The notes: a model not told the origin generated them from the sequence alone. 64,000 nucleotides of DNA from Parazoarcus communis SWub3 = DSM 12120 (GCF_003226565.1 NZ_QKOE01000010.1:86682-150681), one strand, 5' to 3'; counted from the stretch's first letter, positions 1 to 11,592 are shown. Program-made: numbers and translations.

Positions 1-1765
<1,765 letters not shown>

Positions 1766-1771
1766 GGCCCC

Positions 1772-2719
1772 ATGACCCATCACGACCACGAACACCACGA
1801 AGACGAGCACGAACACGAGAGCGGCCCACTGGCCGAACTCGTCACCGTGCGCGACTGGCTACGCTATGCCGTAACGCGATTCAATCGTGCCGGCATCTTC
1901 TGCGGCCATGGGGTTACCGACGTATTTGACGAAGCTGCCTGGCTGATCCTGTCCTCCCTCGCCCTGCCGCTGGAACGACTGGACCCCTTCCTTGATGCCT
2001 GCATTCCCTCGGACGAACGCCAGGCCCTGTTCGACAATATCGAACGGCGAGCCGTTGAGCGCATCCCCACCGCTTATCTTGTCAACGAGGCCTGGCTGGG
2101 ACAGTATCGTTTTCATGTTGATGAACGCGTGATCGTGCCCAGGTCGTTCTTTGCCGAGCTGCTGGATGACGGTTTTTCGCCCTGGGTCGAAGATCCCCAG
2201 ACCGTCACCAGTGCCCTGGACCTCTGCACCGGTTCGGGCTGCCTCGCAATCCTGATGGCCCAAGCCTTTCCCAATGCCGATGTGGTCGCCGTCGATCTGT
2301 CGGAGGACGCGCTGGCGGTCGCCCGCCGCAATGTCGATGACTACGGGTTGAACGATCAGATTGAACTGGTGCACAGTGATCTGTTCGACGCAATTGGCGA
2401 CCGTCGTTTTGACCTGATCATCAGCAATCCACCATACGTCACCGCAGACGCAATGGCCGCCTTGCCACCCGAATACCTGCATGAGCCACACATGGCGCTG
2501 GCGGCAGGTGAAGACGGGCTGGATATCGTCCGCCGCCTGATTGCCGAAGCCGCGACGCACTTACATCCTGAAGGCATACTTGCGGTCGAAATCGGGCACA
2601 ATCGCGACCTTGTCGAAAACGCCTTCCCCGATCTACCCTTCAGTTGGCTGTCCACCGAAGGTGGTGAAGACATGGTTTTTCTGCTCAAACGGGAAGACCT
2701 GCCGGGCGGCAAGGCTTGA
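1772..2719 (+). CDS. prmB: Ribosomal protein uL3 N5-glutamine methyltransferase
   Basis: PrmB methylates a glutamine of ribosomal protein uL3 using S-adenosylmethionine. Visible features are the SAM-binding segment (ALDLCTGSGCLAI), the NPPY catalytic motif that contacts the glutamine side chain, and a separate N-terminal substrate-recognition domain. The 315 residues match the family. An unusual detail is the first 17 residues, which are almost all His, Asp and Glu (THHDHEHHEDEHEHES). Such a tail could bind metal, but nothing in the sequence shows a role. The gene directly follows dapE. Confidence 0.92.
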   Translation: MTHHDHEHHEDEHEHESGPLAELVTVRDWLRYAVTRFNRAGIFCGHGVTDVFDEAAWLILSSLALPLERLDPFLDACIPSDERQALFDNIERRAVERIPTAYLVNEAWLGQYRFHVDERVIVPRSFFAELLDDGFSPWVEDPQTVTSALDLCTGSGCLAILMAQAFPNADVVAVDLSEDALAVARRNVDDYGLNDQIELVHSDLFDAIGDRRFDLIISNPPYVTADAMAALPPEYLHEPHMALAAGEDGLDIVRRLIAEAATHLHPEGILAVEIGHNRDLVENAFPDLPFSWLSTEGGEDMVFLLKREDLPGGKA

Positions 2720-2776
2720 GAAGCGGCGGGCTGATGGCTGCCGCGGTAATAAGAAACTAGCGGACTGAATCAAGAA

Positions 2777-3235
2777 ATGGCCATGGACCGCCCCATCCTG
2801 CTCATCGAAGACAACCCCGACGACGAAGCCCTGACACTCAGAGCCTTCGGTAAGAATGGGATCACCAACCCGGTGGTCATCGCGCGTGACGGCGTGGAGG
2901 CCATCGACTACCTGAACGGCACCGGTACCCACGCAGGTCGAGACCTGACGGTGATGCCGGTGTTGATCCTGCTCGATCTCAAACTTCCCAGAATCGATGG
3001 ACTTGAGGTACTCAGGCGGATTCGTGCCGGCGAACATACGGCGTTGCTGCCCGTGGTGGTGTTGACCACCTCACGAGAAACACGCGATCTGCAACAGGCT
3101 TATCGCTTGGGTGCGAACAGCTATATCCGCAAGCCGGTTGATTACGAGCGCTTCATCCAGGTGGTTGGGCAGCTGGGGGTGTATTGGCTGACCATCAACG
3201 AAACCACTGAAACAGCCGCCCACGGTCCATACTGA
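2777..3235 (+). CDS. Single-domain response regulator (Rcp1-like)
   Basis: This 152-residue protein consists only of a CheY-like receiver domain. The acidic pocket (IEDNPDDE), the phosphoacceptor Asp (LILLDLKLPRIDG), the Thr (VVLTTS) and the Lys (YIRKPVD) are all present. The loop with extra acidic residues after the first pocket is typical of the Rcp1 subgroup, which takes phosphate from bacteriophytochrome-like or hybrid histidine kinases. No kinase or output gene lies next to it, so its partner is unknown. An ATG two codons downstream (2783) is an equally possible start. Confidence 0.85.
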   Translation: MAMDRPILLIEDNPDDEALTLRAFGKNGITNPVVIARDGVEAIDYLNGTGTHAGRDLTVMPVLILLDLKLPRIDGLEVLRRIRAGEHTALLPVVVLTTSRETRDLQQAYRLGANSYIRKPVDYERFIQVVGQLGVYWLTINETTETAAHGPY

Positions 3236-3241
3236 AACATT

Positions 3242-3263
3242 GAGGGGCGCCTCGGCGCCCCTC
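3242..3263. terminator. Hairpin between convergent genes
   Basis: A perfect 9-bp inverted repeat (GAGGGGCGC / GCGCCCCTC) with a 4-base loop starts just after the response regulator stop. It has no clear T-run. Its place between two convergent genes (response regulator and iscX) suggests a bidirectional terminator. Confidence 0.55.
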
Positions 3264-3313
3264 GGTGGCCCGGGTCTGCACTGGCCGCCTTCCCTTGTGA
3301 GCCGCTGGCACGT

Positions 3314-3508
3314 TCAGGAAACCTCGTCAATCCAGGCTTGCTGGATGGCCTCAAGAATGCGCTCGCCACAATGCTTGGGATCGTCGTCAAACTCGGGCAA
3401 GGCCATCACCCATTGCATCAGATCGACAAAATTGAGCTTGAGCGGATCCACCTCAGGATGAGCTTCGCTCAGTTGAATCGCGATTTCCTGCACTTCGGTC
3501 CATTTCAT
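3314..3508 (-). CDS. iscX: Fe-S assembly protein IscX
   Basis: IscX is a small acidic protein that binds iron and the cysteine desulfurase IscS and modulates cluster assembly. The 64 residues start at [10 protein letters not shown] and contain the family pattern with a DPLKLNFVDL core and an EFDDDP acidic patch. The start at 3508 overlaps the fdx stop by one base (TGATG), which fixes it; an in-frame open stretch upstream is not coding. It is the last gene of the isc operon. Confidence 0.92.
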   Translation of the reverse strand: MKWTEVQEIAIQLSEAHPEVDPLKLNFVDLMQWVMALPEFDDDPKHCGERILEAIQQAWIDEVS

Positions 3509-3849
3509 CAGTGCTTGCCCTCCCGCGCCATGTTGATGGTGTAGCGTGGGATCTCGACCACCAGCGGCGTCTCTGCCACCAGAGCCTGGCAGGATAGCCG
3601 CGATTGAGGCTCCAGCCCCCACGCCTTGTCCAGCAGATCTTCCTCTTCTTCCTCTGCCTCGTTAAGGCTGTCGATACCTTCCCGCACGATCACATGACAG
3701 GTGGTGCACGCACAGGACTTCTCGCAGGCGTGCTCAATTTCGATGCCGTTCTCGAGCAAGGCATCACAGATCGAGGTGCCGGCAGCGGCCTCGATCACCG
3801 TGCCATCCGGGCACAGCTCGACATGGGGCAGTACTATGATCTGGGTCAT
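3508..3849 (-). CDS. fdx: ISC-type [2Fe-2S] ferredoxin
   Basis: This adrenodoxin-type ferredoxin supplies electrons for Fe-S cluster formation by IscS/IscU. The cluster ligands are visible in the [10 protein letters not shown] segment (first, third and fourth Cys) and in SRLSCQA near the C-terminus. The length of 113 residues is typical. Its start overlaps the end of hscA by four bases (ATGA), indicating translational coupling. Confidence 0.95.
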   Translation of the reverse strand: MTQIIVLPHVELCPDGTVIEAAAGTSICDALLENGIEIEHACEKSCACTTCHVIVREGIDSLNEAEEEEEDLLDKAWGLEPQSRLSCQALVAETPLVVEIPRYTINMAREGKH

Positions 3850-5717
3850 ACCTGAATCTCGTCTATCTTCTGGCCAGCCAACGCCGCGCGGATGGAGTTG
3901 TCCATACGGCGGGCAGCAAATTCGTCGGTTTCGCGCGCAAGCGTCTCGATGCCGGTCTTGAGCGCACGATGATCCTTGCCGTCACGCAATTTGCGCAGCG
4001 TGTCGATGGCAGCATCAATTTGCGCACGCTCGCCAGCATCAAGCAAATGTCCGTCGCTTGCCAACGCCTGCTCGGTCGCCTCGATGACCCGATCAGCCTC
4101 CACCTGCTGTTCGCGCAAGGCACGCGCCAGCATGTCGTCCTCGGCACGTTCGACGCCCGCCTTCAGCATGCCGGCAATCTCGTCATCCGACAGCCCATAG
4201 GACGGCTTGACCAGCACACTGGCCTCAACCCCGGATGACATCTCGCGGGCAGAAACCGACAACAAACCATCGGCGTCAACCTGGAAGGTCACACGAATCC
4301 GCGCGGCACCGGCCACCATGGGCGGAATGCCACGCAACTCGAAACGCGCCAGCGAACGACAGTCGGCAACCAGTTCGCGCTCGCCCTGAACCACGTGGAA
4401 GGCCATTGCAGTCTGGCCGTCCTTGAACGTGGTGAATTCCTGGGCGCGGGCGATCGGCAGTGTGGCGTTGCGCGGCACCACTTTTTCCACCAGGCCTCCC
4501 ATGGTCTCGAGTCCCAGCGACAGCGGGATGACGTCCAGCAACAACCAGTCGTCCTCATCCGCCGCCCGGTTGCCGACCAGGGCATTGGCCTGCATCGCGG
4601 CACCAAGCGCAACAACCTTGTCGGGGTCGAGATTGGTCAGTGGCTCCTGGCCGAAGTACTCGGCCACCGCACGCTGAATGTGCGGCATCCGGGTGGCACC
4701 ACCCACCATCACCACACCCTTGATGTCTTCTGGGGCCAGACCCGCGTCGCGCAGGGCCTTGCGCACCGGGCCCAAGGTCTTCTGCACCAGATGCCGGGTC
4801 ATCTCCGCGAACTGGTCGCGAGTGACGACCAGGTCCACCACTTCGCCAGAGCCAAGCTTCACGTGAATCGGTGCTTCCTCGCAGGAGGTGAGCAACTCCT
4901 TGGCTTCCCGCGCCTTGATCTGCAATCGACGACCATCTTCAGAGGAAGGCGGATCAATTGCAGCCTGGTCGAGCATCCAGCAAAACAGGCGATGATCGAA
5001 ATCATCGCCGCCCAATGCGGCATCGCCATTGGTAGACAGGACTTCGAACACGCCGCGGGTCAGTTTCAGGATCGAGAGGTCGAAGGTCCCTCCGCCCAGG
5101 TCGTAGACCGCATAAACACCCTCCGCTGCGTTGTCCAGACCATAGGCCACAGCCGCAGCCGTCGGCTCATTGAGCAGACGCAGTACTTCAAGGCCGGCCA
5201 GTCGGGCCGCATCCTTGGTGGCTTGACGCTGGGCCTCATCGAAATAAGCCGGTACGGTGATCACGGCACCCGTCAAGGTGCCGCCCAGGCTGGCCTCGGC
5301 ACGTTCGCGCAGCGCGCGCAGGATTTCGGCAGACACCTCGACCGGGCTTTTCACCCCCTGAATGGTGCGAAGACGCACCATACCGGGGCTGTCTTCGAAG
5401 TCGTAGGGCATGGTCTCGACATGCGCCACATCCTTCAGACCCCGGCCCATGAAACGCTTGACCGAGACAATGGTGTTCTTGGGGTCGGTAGCCTGAGCTT
5501 TGGCTGCGGCCAGGCCGACATCGACACTGCCGTCGGCACGATAGCGGACGATGGATGGCAGCATGGCGCGACCAGTGTCATCGGCCAGACAGACAGCGAT
5601 GCTGTTGCGCACCGTCGCCACCAGCGAATTCGTAGTGCCAAGGTCGATGCCGACGGCAAGCCGGTGCTGGTGCGGCTCGGTCGACATCCCGGGTTCAGCG
5701 ATCTGCAACAAGGCCAT
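3846..5717 (-). CDS. hscA: Fe-S cluster chaperone HscA (Hsp70 family)
   Basis: HscA is the specialised Hsp70 that, with HscB, helps release the cluster from IscU to acceptor proteins. The 623 residues contain the Hsp70 phosphate loops ([12 protein letters not shown] near residue 23, [10 protein letters not shown] near 205 and [10 protein letters not shown] near 345) and the substrate-binding domain up to a helical lid. Its position between hscB and fdx identifies it as HscA rather than DnaK. The start at 5717 gives an 18-residue leader before the ATPase domain; a second Met ten codons in (MSTEPH) is possible. Confidence 0.95.
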   Translation of the reverse strand: MALLQIAEPGMSTEPHQHRLAVGIDLGTTNSLVATVRNSIAVCLADDTGRAMLPSIVRYRADGSVDVGLAAAKAQATDPKNTIVSVKRFMGRGLKDVAHVETMPYDFEDSPGMVRLRTIQGVKSPVEVSAEILRALRERAEASLGGTLTGAVITVPAYFDEAQRQATKDAARLAGLEVLRLLNEPTAAAVAYGLDNAAEGVYAVYDLGGGTFDLSILKLTRGVFEVLSTNGDAALGGDDFDHRLFCWMLDQAAIDPPSSEDGRRLQIKAREAKELLTSCEEAPIHVKLGSGEVVDLVVTRDQFAEMTRHLVQKTLGPVRKALRDAGLAPEDIKGVVMVGGATRMPHIQRAVAEYFGQEPLTNLDPDKVVALGAAMQANALVGNRAADEDDWLLLDVIPLSLGLETMGGLVEKVVPRNATLPIARAQEFTTFKDGQTAMAFHVVQGERELVADCRSLARFELRGIPPMVAGAARIRVTFQVDADGLLSVSAREMSSGVEASVLVKPSYGLSDDEIAGMLKAGVERAEDDMLARALREQQVEADRVIEATEQALASDGHLLDAGERAQIDAAIDTLRKLRDGKDHRALKTGIETLARETDEFAARRMDNSIRAALAGQKIDEIQV

Positions 5718-5732
5718 CAGGGCTTTCCAGGT

Positions 5733-6266
5733 TCAGGTCTCGAGCGCCTCTAGGGCGTCGTCGATCTCGTGTTGTAGTTTCTCGATGAACATCAGGCGGC
5801 GCACGGTATCGGCTGCAGCGTCAAAGTCGGCCTTGTCGTCAAGTGCATGTCCAAGTCCGGCCATGACCTCTTTCGAGTGCGTCCGCAGGCGGACATGCAG
5901 GCTTTCCAGTGCATCGACATCACCCGCCTGGCGCGCCTCCTCAACGGCTTCACGCCACTCCATCTGCTCCATCAGAAACGCAGGGGACATGGCAGTGTTG
6001 GTTTCCAGCCCCGCATCCACACCCGCGAGCTCCAGCAGGTATTGCGCCCTGGGCAAGGGCTTGCGCAAGGTGCGATAGCCCTCGTTCACCCGCGTGGCCC
6101 ACTGCATCGAAGCGCGCTTTTCGGCATCGGACAGATGGGCGTGACGGTCAGGATGCACCCTGGCCTGCAACTCGTGCCAAGCTTGATCGAGCTTGGCCTC
6201 GTCGATTGCGAAGGCGCGCGGCAAGCCGAAAAGACCAAAGAAATCCTGCTTGAGGTCGATGCTCAT
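5733..6266 (-). CDS. hscB: Co-chaperone HscB (J-domain protein)
   Basis: HscB stimulates the HscA ATPase and delivers IscU to it. The 177 residues show an N-terminal J domain with the diagnostic HPD (VHPDRHAHL, near residue 38) and a C-terminal three-helix IscU-binding domain. The gene lies 15 bases upstream of hscA within the isc operon. Confidence 0.94.
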   Translation of the reverse strand: MSIDLKQDFFGLFGLPRAFAIDEAKLDQAWHELQARVHPDRHAHLSDAEKRASMQWATRVNEGYRTLRKPLPRAQYLLELAGVDAGLETNTAMSPAFLMEQMEWREAVEEARQAGDVDALESLHVRLRTHSKEVMAGLGHALDDKADFDAAADTVRRLMFIEKLQHEIDDALEALET

Positions 6267-6291
6267 GCCAGCTTAAACCTGCGCACAGGGA

Positions 6292-6615
6292 TCAGACATT
6301 GAAGCTTTCGCCACAACCGCATTGATCCTTGACGTTCGGGTTGTTGAACTTGAAACCTTCGTTCAAGCCCTCGCGGACAAAGTCCAGCTCGGTGCCTTCA
6401 AGATAGGGCAAGCTCTTCGGGTCGATGATCACCTTGACGCCATGGCTGTCGAAAACCAGATCTTCGTCCTGCGTTTCGTCGACGAATTCGAGCTTGTAAG
6501 CCATCCCGGAACAACCCGACGTCTTCACGCCCAGTCGAATTCCGACACCCTTGCCCCGTTTAGCGATGAAACCGGCAACATGCTTTGCAGCGCTGGCGGA
6601 CAGCGTAACGCCCAT
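6292..6615 (-). CDS. iscA: A-type Fe-S carrier IscA
   Basis: IscA carries iron or Fe-S clusters from the scaffold to apo-proteins. The three conserved cysteines are present in the TSGCSGMAY and CGCGES motifs, and the 107-residue length is right. I chose the second ATG (6615) over the one at 6621 because a GAGGGG ribosome binding site lies about 7 bases upstream of it, while it is too close to the first. It sits between iscU and hscB. Confidence 0.93.
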   Translation of the reverse strand: MGVTLSASAAKHVAGFIAKRGKGVGIRLGVKTSGCSGMAYKLEFVDETQDEDLVFDSHGVKVIIDPKSLPYLEGTELDFVREGLNEGFKFNNPNVKDQCGCGESFNV

Positions 6616-6630
6616 GATCATTCCCCTCGT

Positions 6631-7014
6631 TCAGAGCTCGTGTTTCTTGCGGTAATCAGCCACCGCCGCCTTGATCGCATCCTCTGCAAGGATGGAGCAA
6701 TGGATTTTAACCGGCGGCAGTGCCAGTTCTTCGGCAATCTGTGTGTTCTTGATCTCGAGTGCCTGATCCAGGGTCTTGCCCTTGACCCACTCGGTCACCA
6801 GCGAGCTGGAAGCAATTGCCGAGCCACAACCATAGGTTTTGAACTTGGCGTCTTCGATCACACCATCCTTGCCGACCTTGATCTGCAGCTTCATCACATC
6901 GCCACAGGCCGGGGCGCCCACCATGCCGGTGGCGACGGTATCGTCATCCTTGGCAAAGGCGCCGACGTTGCGGGGATTCTCGTAGTGATCCAGAACTTTT
7001 TCGCTGTAAGCCAT
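6631..7014 (-). CDS. iscU: Fe-S cluster scaffold IscU
   Basis: IscU is the scaffold on which [2Fe-2S] and [4Fe-4S] clusters are built. The ligand cysteines sit in GAPACGDVM, YGCGSAIASSS and HCSI, and the LPPVK motif recognised by HscA is intact just before the last cysteine. The length is 127 residues. It follows iscS by about 21 bases. Confidence 0.97.
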   Translation of the reverse strand: MAYSEKVLDHYENPRNVGAFAKDDDTVATGMVGAPACGDVMKLQIKVGKDGVIEDAKFKTYGCGSAIASSSLVTEWVKGKTLDQALEIKNTQIAEELALPPVKIHCSILAEDAIKAAVADYRKKHEL

Positions 7015-7035
7015 GATGTTTCTCCTGCCAGATGT

Positions 7036-8247
7036 TTAGTGAGCCGCCCACTGCACCGTATCGAGATCGATGCCGTCCTTGAACATCTCCCACAGCGGGG
7101 ACAGTTCGCGCAGCTTGCCGATCTTCTTGTGCAACAGGTCGATGGTGAAGTCGATCTCTTCTTCGGTGGTGAAGCGGCCGATGGTGAAGCGGATCGAGCT
7201 GTGTGCAAGTTCGTCGTTGCGGCCCAGGGCGCGCAGCACATAAGAAGGCTCAAGGCTGGCCGAGGTACATGCCGAACCCGACGACACCGCAATATCCTTG
7301 ATCGCCATGATCAGCGACTCGCCCTCGACGTAAGCGAAGGAGATGTTGAGATTGTGCGGCACGCGATGCTCGAGGTCGCCGTTGATATAGGTGGCCTCGA
7401 TATCGGTCAAGCCTTTCAGCAGCTTGTCACGCAGACCCCGGACACGCTCGTTCTCGCTCGCCATCTCTTCACGAGCGATGCGGAAGGCCTCGCCCATACC
7501 AACGATCTGGTGGGTTGCCAGCGTACCCGAACGCAAGCCGCGCTCGTGACCGCCACCATGCATCTGCGCCTCCAGGCGGACGCGCGGTTTGCGCCGCACA
7601 TACAGCGCGCCGATGCCCTTGGGACCGTAGGTCTTGTGCGCAGAGAAGCTCATCAGATCGACCTTGAGCTTCTCCAGATCAATTTCGACCTTGCCAGTTG
7701 CCTGTGCCGCGTCGACATGGAAGATGATGCCGCGCTCACGGCACAACTCACCGATCTCGGCGATGGGCTGGACCACACCGACTTCGTTGTTGACGAACAT
7801 CACCGACACCAGGATGGTGTCCGGACGCAAGGCAGCCTTGAACGCTTCGAGGTCGACGAGGCCGTTCTCCTGCACATCGAGGTAAGTCGCTTCGAAGCCC
7901 TCACGCTCAAGTTCGCGCACGGTATCGAGTACTGCCTTGTGCTCGGTCTTCAGCGTGATGACGTGCTTGCCCTTCCCCTTGTAGAAGTGCGCAGCACCCT
8001 TGATCGCAAGGTTGTTCGACTCGGTCGCGCCGGAGGTCCAGATGATCTCCTTCGAATCGGCATTGACCAACGCGGCGACCTGCTCCCGGGCATCCTCCAC
8101 GGCTTTTTCCGCCGCCCAGCCAAAGGCATGCGAACGGCTGGCCGGGTTGCCGAACTGCTCGGTCAGCCAGGGAATCATGGCCTGCGCAACGCGCGGATCA
8201 ACCGGCGTAGTGGCCGAATAATCGAGATAGATCGGAAACTTCAGCAT
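7036..8247 (-). CDS. iscS: Cysteine desulfurase IscS
   Basis: IscS is the PLP enzyme that takes sulfur from cysteine as a persulfide and passes it to IscU and tRNA-thiolation proteins. Over 403 residues it shows the PLP lysine ([12 protein letters not shown]) and the mobile active-site cysteine loop ([13 protein letters not shown]). The C-terminal region ([11 protein letters not shown]) matches the tail that contacts IscU in group I enzymes. It is the second desulfurase of this operon. Confidence 0.95.
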   Translation of the reverse strand: MLKFPIYLDYSATTPVDPRVAQAMIPWLTEQFGNPASRSHAFGWAAEKAVEDAREQVAALVNADSKEIIWTSGATESNNLAIKGAAHFYKGKGKHVITLKTEHKAVLDTVRELEREGFEATYLDVQENGLVDLEAFKAALRPDTILVSVMFVNNEVGVVQPIAEIGELCRERGIIFHVDAAQATGKVEIDLEKLKVDLMSFSAHKTYGPKGIGALYVRRKPRVRLEAQMHGGGHERGLRSGTLATHQIVGMGEAFRIAREEMASENERVRGLRDKLLKGLTDIEATYINGDLEHRVPHNLNISFAYVEGESLIMAIKDIAVSSGSACTSASLEPSYVLRALGRNDELAHSSIRFTIGRFTTEEEIDFTIDLLHKKIGKLRELSPLWEMFKDGIDLDTVQWAAH

Positions 8248-8277
8248 TACGTTTCTCCGCAGATTCGTCGTATCGGT

Positions 8278-9435
8278 TCAGACTGCCATCGCAGCCAGGT
8301 TCTTCAGTTCAGCAACCGTGTGCACCAGCACATCGGCAAAGTGTTCAATCTGTTCGGCGGTGGTATCCCGGCCAAAACTGACCCGGACCGCACCACGGGC
8401 AAAATCCGGCTCAACCCCCATCGCAAGCAAGGCATGCGAGGGCTCTGGATTGGCACTCGAGCACGCCGAGCCGCTGGCGCAGGCAAAGCCGGCCCGGTCG
8501 AGTTTGCCCACCAGGGTTTCACCATCGATCCCCTCGAAGGCGAAAAAGCTGGTGTTGGGCAGGCGCTCGGCACGTGCCGAAAACACGCAAGCGCCCTCAG
8601 CCAGCAGTCGCCCCTCGAGATTCTGCCTTAATTCGCTCAGGCGCTCAGCTTCACTCGCCTGACGGATCACTGCACGCTCGCAGGCAATACCGAAGCCGAC
8701 GATCGCAGCAATATTCTCGGTACCGGAACGCAAACCGCGCTCCTGCCCGCCACCTGCAATCAAAGGCGCCAACTCCACACGCTTGTCCACAATCAAGGCA
8801 CCTGCACCGACCGGCCCACCGATCTTGTGAGCCGACAGTGTGATCGCGTTGACACCCAGTGTACGGAAGTCAATCGGCACCTTGCCCAGCGCCTGGACCG
8901 CATCGCTGTGCATCCACGCTCCACCCTGGCGGACTTGCGCGGCCAGCGTCGCGACATCCTGCATCACGCCAGTTTCGTTGTTGGCCAACATCACCGACAC
9001 CAGCGAAGGCCGAGCCTCCAGTGTGGCGCGCCAGTCCGCCTGCTGCAGGCGTCCTTCCTGATCCACCGCGATCTCACGCATCACCCAACCGGAGCGACGC
9101 AACTGACGTGCCGGCTCTCGGACACAGGGATGCTCGATCGCGCTGATCGCAATCAACCCCTGCTTCATTGCGGCAGCTGCACCCTTGATGAAAAGGTTGT
9201 TGGCTTCCGAGCCGCCGCTGGTAAAGATCACTTCAGTCGGATGCGCGCCGACTGCCGCCGCCACCCGACCACGTGCGTCGTCGACTGCAGCCCGTGCCTG
9301 GCGCCCGTACTCATGACGACTGGAGGCATTGCCAAAGCGCGTACCCAGCCAGGGCAACATGGCTTCCAGCACTTCCGGATCAAGCGGTGTGCTGGCATTC
9401 CAGTCGAGGTAGATCGGCGCAAACATGGCGTTCAT
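8278..9435 (-). CDS. Second cysteine desulfurase (NifS/IscS family)
   Basis: A PLP-dependent group I desulfurase of 385 residues placed between iscR and iscS. The PLP lysine (LSAHKIGGPVG) and the catalytic cysteine loop (SGSACSSANPEPSHALLAMG) are intact, so it should be active. It is clearly diverged from the neighbouring IscS and lacks the IscS-type C-terminal tail. It may serve another acceptor or a stress condition. The start at 9435 lies 4 bases after the iscR stop; an ATG at 9426 is the alternative. Confidence 0.88.
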   Translation of the reverse strand: MNAMFAPIYLDWNASTPLDPEVLEAMLPWLGTRFGNASSRHEYGRQARAAVDDARGRVAAAVGAHPTEVIFTSGGSEANNLFIKGAAAAMKQGLIAISAIEHPCVREPARQLRRSGWVMREIAVDQEGRLQQADWRATLEARPSLVSVMLANNETGVMQDVATLAAQVRQGGAWMHSDAVQALGKVPIDFRTLGVNAITLSAHKIGGPVGAGALIVDKRVELAPLIAGGGQERGLRSGTENIAAIVGFGIACERAVIRQASEAERLSELRQNLEGRLLAEGACVFSARAERLPNTSFFAFEGIDGETLVGKLDRAGFACASGSACSSANPEPSHALLAMGVEPDFARGAVRVSFGRDTTAEQIEHFADVLVHTVAELKNLAAMAV

Positions 9436-9439
9436 CCGC

Positions 9440-9922
9440 TCAGGCCGCCGCTGCCTCACGCAGCGAAATGGCTGCACGACGACGTACATCCTTGAGCACA
9501 TTGACATCCGGATCCGGCTTCACTTCGCGCTCGACCAGCGCACCCAACGTGACCGAGTCGAGATAGGCGTACATGCGCTTGTTGAGATTGGTCCACAGAT
9601 CGTGTGTCATGCAGCGATGTTCGTCGTGGCAGTTCTGCTTGCCGCCGCACAGCGTGGCATCGAGCGGCTCATCAACGGCAATGATGATGTCGGTCACCGT
9701 GATGTCGCGCATGTCACGCGCCAGGCGATAACCACCACCCGGGCCGCGCACGCTGGTCACCAGCTTGTAGCGCCGCAACTTGCCGAACAGCTGCTCCAGA
9801 TAGGAAAGGGAGATCTTCTGGCGTTCGGCGATACCGGCCAGCGTCACCGGCCCCTCAGCCTGTCGCGAGGCCAGATCGATCATCGCCGTCACGGCGAAAC
9901 GTCCCTTAGTCGTCAGTCTCAT
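9440..9922 (-). CDS. iscR: Fe-S cluster regulator IscR
   Basis: IscR is an Rrf2-family repressor that senses Fe-S status through a [2Fe-2S] cluster and controls the isc operon. The winged helix is at the N-terminus (MRLTTKGRFAVTAM), and the three cluster cysteines are in CGGKQNCHDEHRCMTH, including the trailing His ligand. A GAGGA ribosome binding site lies 6 bases before the chosen ATG at 9922. It is the first gene of the operon and is probably autoregulated through the box upstream. Confidence 0.95.
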   Translation of the reverse strand: MRLTTKGRFAVTAMIDLASRQAEGPVTLAGIAERQKISLSYLEQLFGKLRRYKLVTSVRGPGGGYRLARDMRDITVTDIIIAVDEPLDATLCGGKQNCHDEHRCMTHDLWTNLNKRMYAYLDSVTLGALVEREVKPDPDVNVLKDVRRRAAISLREAAAA

Positions 9923-9979
9923 GATGCATCCTCGCAGCAAAGTTGGGGCGCCCAGGCCAATACCCGAACGTTTCACTCA

Positions 9980-10010
9980 ACTATACATATCCCGACAAAA
10001 ACGGTCAACT
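9980..10010 (-). promoter_or_regulatory. isc operon promoter with type-1-like IscR box
   Basis: On the minus strand a -35 element TTGACC (10003-10008) and a -10 element TATAGT (9980-9985) are separated by exactly 17 bases, about 58 bases upstream of iscR. The segment TTGACCGTTTTTGTCGGG plus ATAT overlaps the whole spacer and agrees well with the known type 1 IscR site (TTGACT, A/T core, AGTCGGGTAT), placing the operator on top of the promoter. Confidence 0.8.
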
Positions 10011-10029
10011 AAAGGCCTGATAGCCGTGC

Positions 10030-10785
10030 CTAATCAACCATTTTCGACAGACGAGAGGCATCAAAGTCATCACTCGACTCGACTGCGGGATCGAGCTTGA
10101 AGCCCGCAGCCTCCAGACGCTCGACAATGATCTGGAAGCGCCGGTCAGTCTCCACCGCGTGGTCGAGCAAACCATGCAGCGCTTTTGCGACCGGATCATC
10201 CATGTCGCGGGTGACGCCATACGCAGAAAACCCCATCTGTTCGGCTTTCTGCGCCCGTTCGGCGTCGCGCTCCGGATCGAGGATGCGAGCCGGATTGCCC
10301 ACCGCCGTCGCCCCGGCTGGCACCGGTTTGACAACGACTGCATTGGAGCCGATCTTGGCACCGTCACCCACCTCGAAACCGCCCAGCACCTTGGCACCGG
10401 CACCAACCACGACCCCTTTGCCCAATGTCGGGTGACGCTTGGTGCCTCGATACAGCGAGGTCCCCCCCAGCGTCACCGCCTGGTAGATGGTGCAGTCGTC
10501 GCCGACCACCGCAGTCTCACCGATCACGACACCCATACCATGATCGATGAACACCCGCCGGCCAATCACCGCCCCCGGGTGAATCTCGATACCGGTCAGG
10601 AACCGGCCAACATGACTGATGAAACGCCCCAGCCAGAACAGCTGTCGACGCCAGGCGCCATGAGCAAGACGGTGAAACATCAGCGCATGCACGCCCGGGT
10701 AACAGGTCAGCACCTCCAGTGTCGAACGGGCTGCCGGATCGCGCTCACGCACGCTGGCCAGGTCCTCACGAAGATGCTGGAACAT
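10030..10785 (-). CDS. cysE: Serine O-acetyltransferase
   Basis: CysE makes O-acetylserine from serine and acetyl-CoA, the first step of cysteine synthesis. The protein has 251 residues with left-handed beta-helix hexapeptide repeats ([33 protein letters not shown]), the catalytic His-Gly-Met segment ([10 protein letters not shown]) and the KRHPTLG loop. It resembles the shorter SAT type often found next to iscR and the trmJ/suhB pair in betaproteobacteria. The start at 10785 gives [10 protein letters not shown]; upstream in-frame codons overlap the terminator and are not used. Extra cysteine supply next to a desulfurase operon makes metabolic sense. Confidence 0.93.
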   Translation of the reverse strand: MFQHLREDLASVRERDPAARSTLEVLTCYPGVHALMFHRLAHGAWRRQLFWLGRFISHVGRFLTGIEIHPGAVIGRRVFIDHGMGVVIGETAVVGDDCTIYQAVTLGGTSLYRGTKRHPTLGKGVVVGAGAKVLGGFEVGDGAKIGSNAVVVKPVPAGATAVGNPARILDPERDAERAQKAEQMGFSAYGVTRDMDDPVAKALHGLLDHAVETDRRFQIIVERLEAAGFKLDPAVESSDDFDASRLSKMVD

Positions 10786-10810
10786 GAGATCAAGACTCCT
10801 GAAACAAATG

Positions 10811-10853
10811 AAAAAGGACATTGCCCGCGTCTGGTTCGACACGGGCAATGTCC
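10811..10853 (-). terminator. Strong rho-independent terminator of trmJ
   Basis: Read on the minus strand, a perfect 12-bp stem (CGGACATTGCCCG-like; arms 10842-10853 and 10816-10827) with a 14-base loop is followed directly by TTTTT. It lies after trmJ and before cysE. Confidence 0.9.
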
Positions 10854-10860
10854 GAGTATT

Positions 10861-11592
10861 TTAATCAACTTTACGCTGAAAGCTAGTGAGCATGCCGCGC
10901 AGGATGCCGATCTCCTCCTTCTCGAGGCGGACGCGGCCAAACAGGCGACGCAGGCGCGGCATCAAGCGTCGCGGATTGTCGGGCTCGTGAAAGCCACTCT
11001 CGGTCACCGCCCGCTCGAGATGCCCGAGAAAACCCTCGACCTCGTCATGCGTCGCCGGCTGTGGTCGCGGATCGTCGTACGCTTCTGCAGGTTCCAACGC
11101 TGCCATGCGCATCTCGTAGCACAGCAGTTGCACCGCGGCGCCCAGGTTCAGCGACGAAAAATCCGGGTTGGTCGGAATGGTGACCGGCATCGCGCACAGG
11201 CCGACCTCCTCGTTGCTGAGCCCACTGGTCTCGTTACCGAACACCAGCGCAACCTCGCCGCTTCGCCCCCAATCCACCATTTCGACAGCCGCCGCCCGCG
11301 CAGACCGCCGTGGTAACGACAGCTCACGCCGACGCGCAGTGACTGCAGCGGCAAGCACCGTGCCCGCAAGCGCATCCTCGAGTCGTTCGACCACGCGCGC
11401 GCCGGCAAGAACGTCGCCCGCACCCGAGGCCCGGGCATCGGCTACCGGATCTGGAAAGGAGGCCGGCGAAACCAGCCAGAGTTGCGATAGACCCATGGTC
11501 TTCATCGCACGTGCAGCCGCACCAATATTGCCGGGGTGGCTGGGTCGTGACAACACGACACGGATACGGTCAAGCGCAAAGGCGCCGTTCAT
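10861..11592 (-). CDS. trmJ: tRNA (cytidine/uridine-32-2'-O)-methyltransferase TrmJ
   Basis: TrmJ is a SPOUT-class enzyme that methylates the 2'-OH of residue 32 in several tRNAs. The N-terminal trefoil-knot domain shows LSRPSHPGNIGAAARAMKT, the SAM site LVFGNETSGLSNEE and the IPTNPDFSSLNLGAAVQ knot segment; an approximately 80-residue C-terminal domain follows. The length is 243 residues. It is divergent from suhB, an arrangement common in this bacterial group. Confidence 0.93.
   Translation of the reverse strand: MNGAFALDRIRVVLSRPSHPGNIGAAARAMKTMGLSQLWLVSPASFPDPVADARASGAGDVLAGARVVERLEDALAGTVLAAAVTARRRELSLPRRSARAAAVEMVDWGRSGEVALVFGNETSGLSNEEVGLCAMPVTIPTNPDFSSLNLGAAVQLLCYEMRMAALEPAEAYDDPRPQPATHDEVEGFLGHLERAVTESGFHEPDNPRRLMPRLRRLFGRVRLEKEEIGILRGMLTSFQRKVD

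Noticed and set aside
6322..8631. Open frame of 769 codons on the plus strand
   Set aside because: Antisense to iscA, iscU, iscS and the second desulfurase; no domain of its own.
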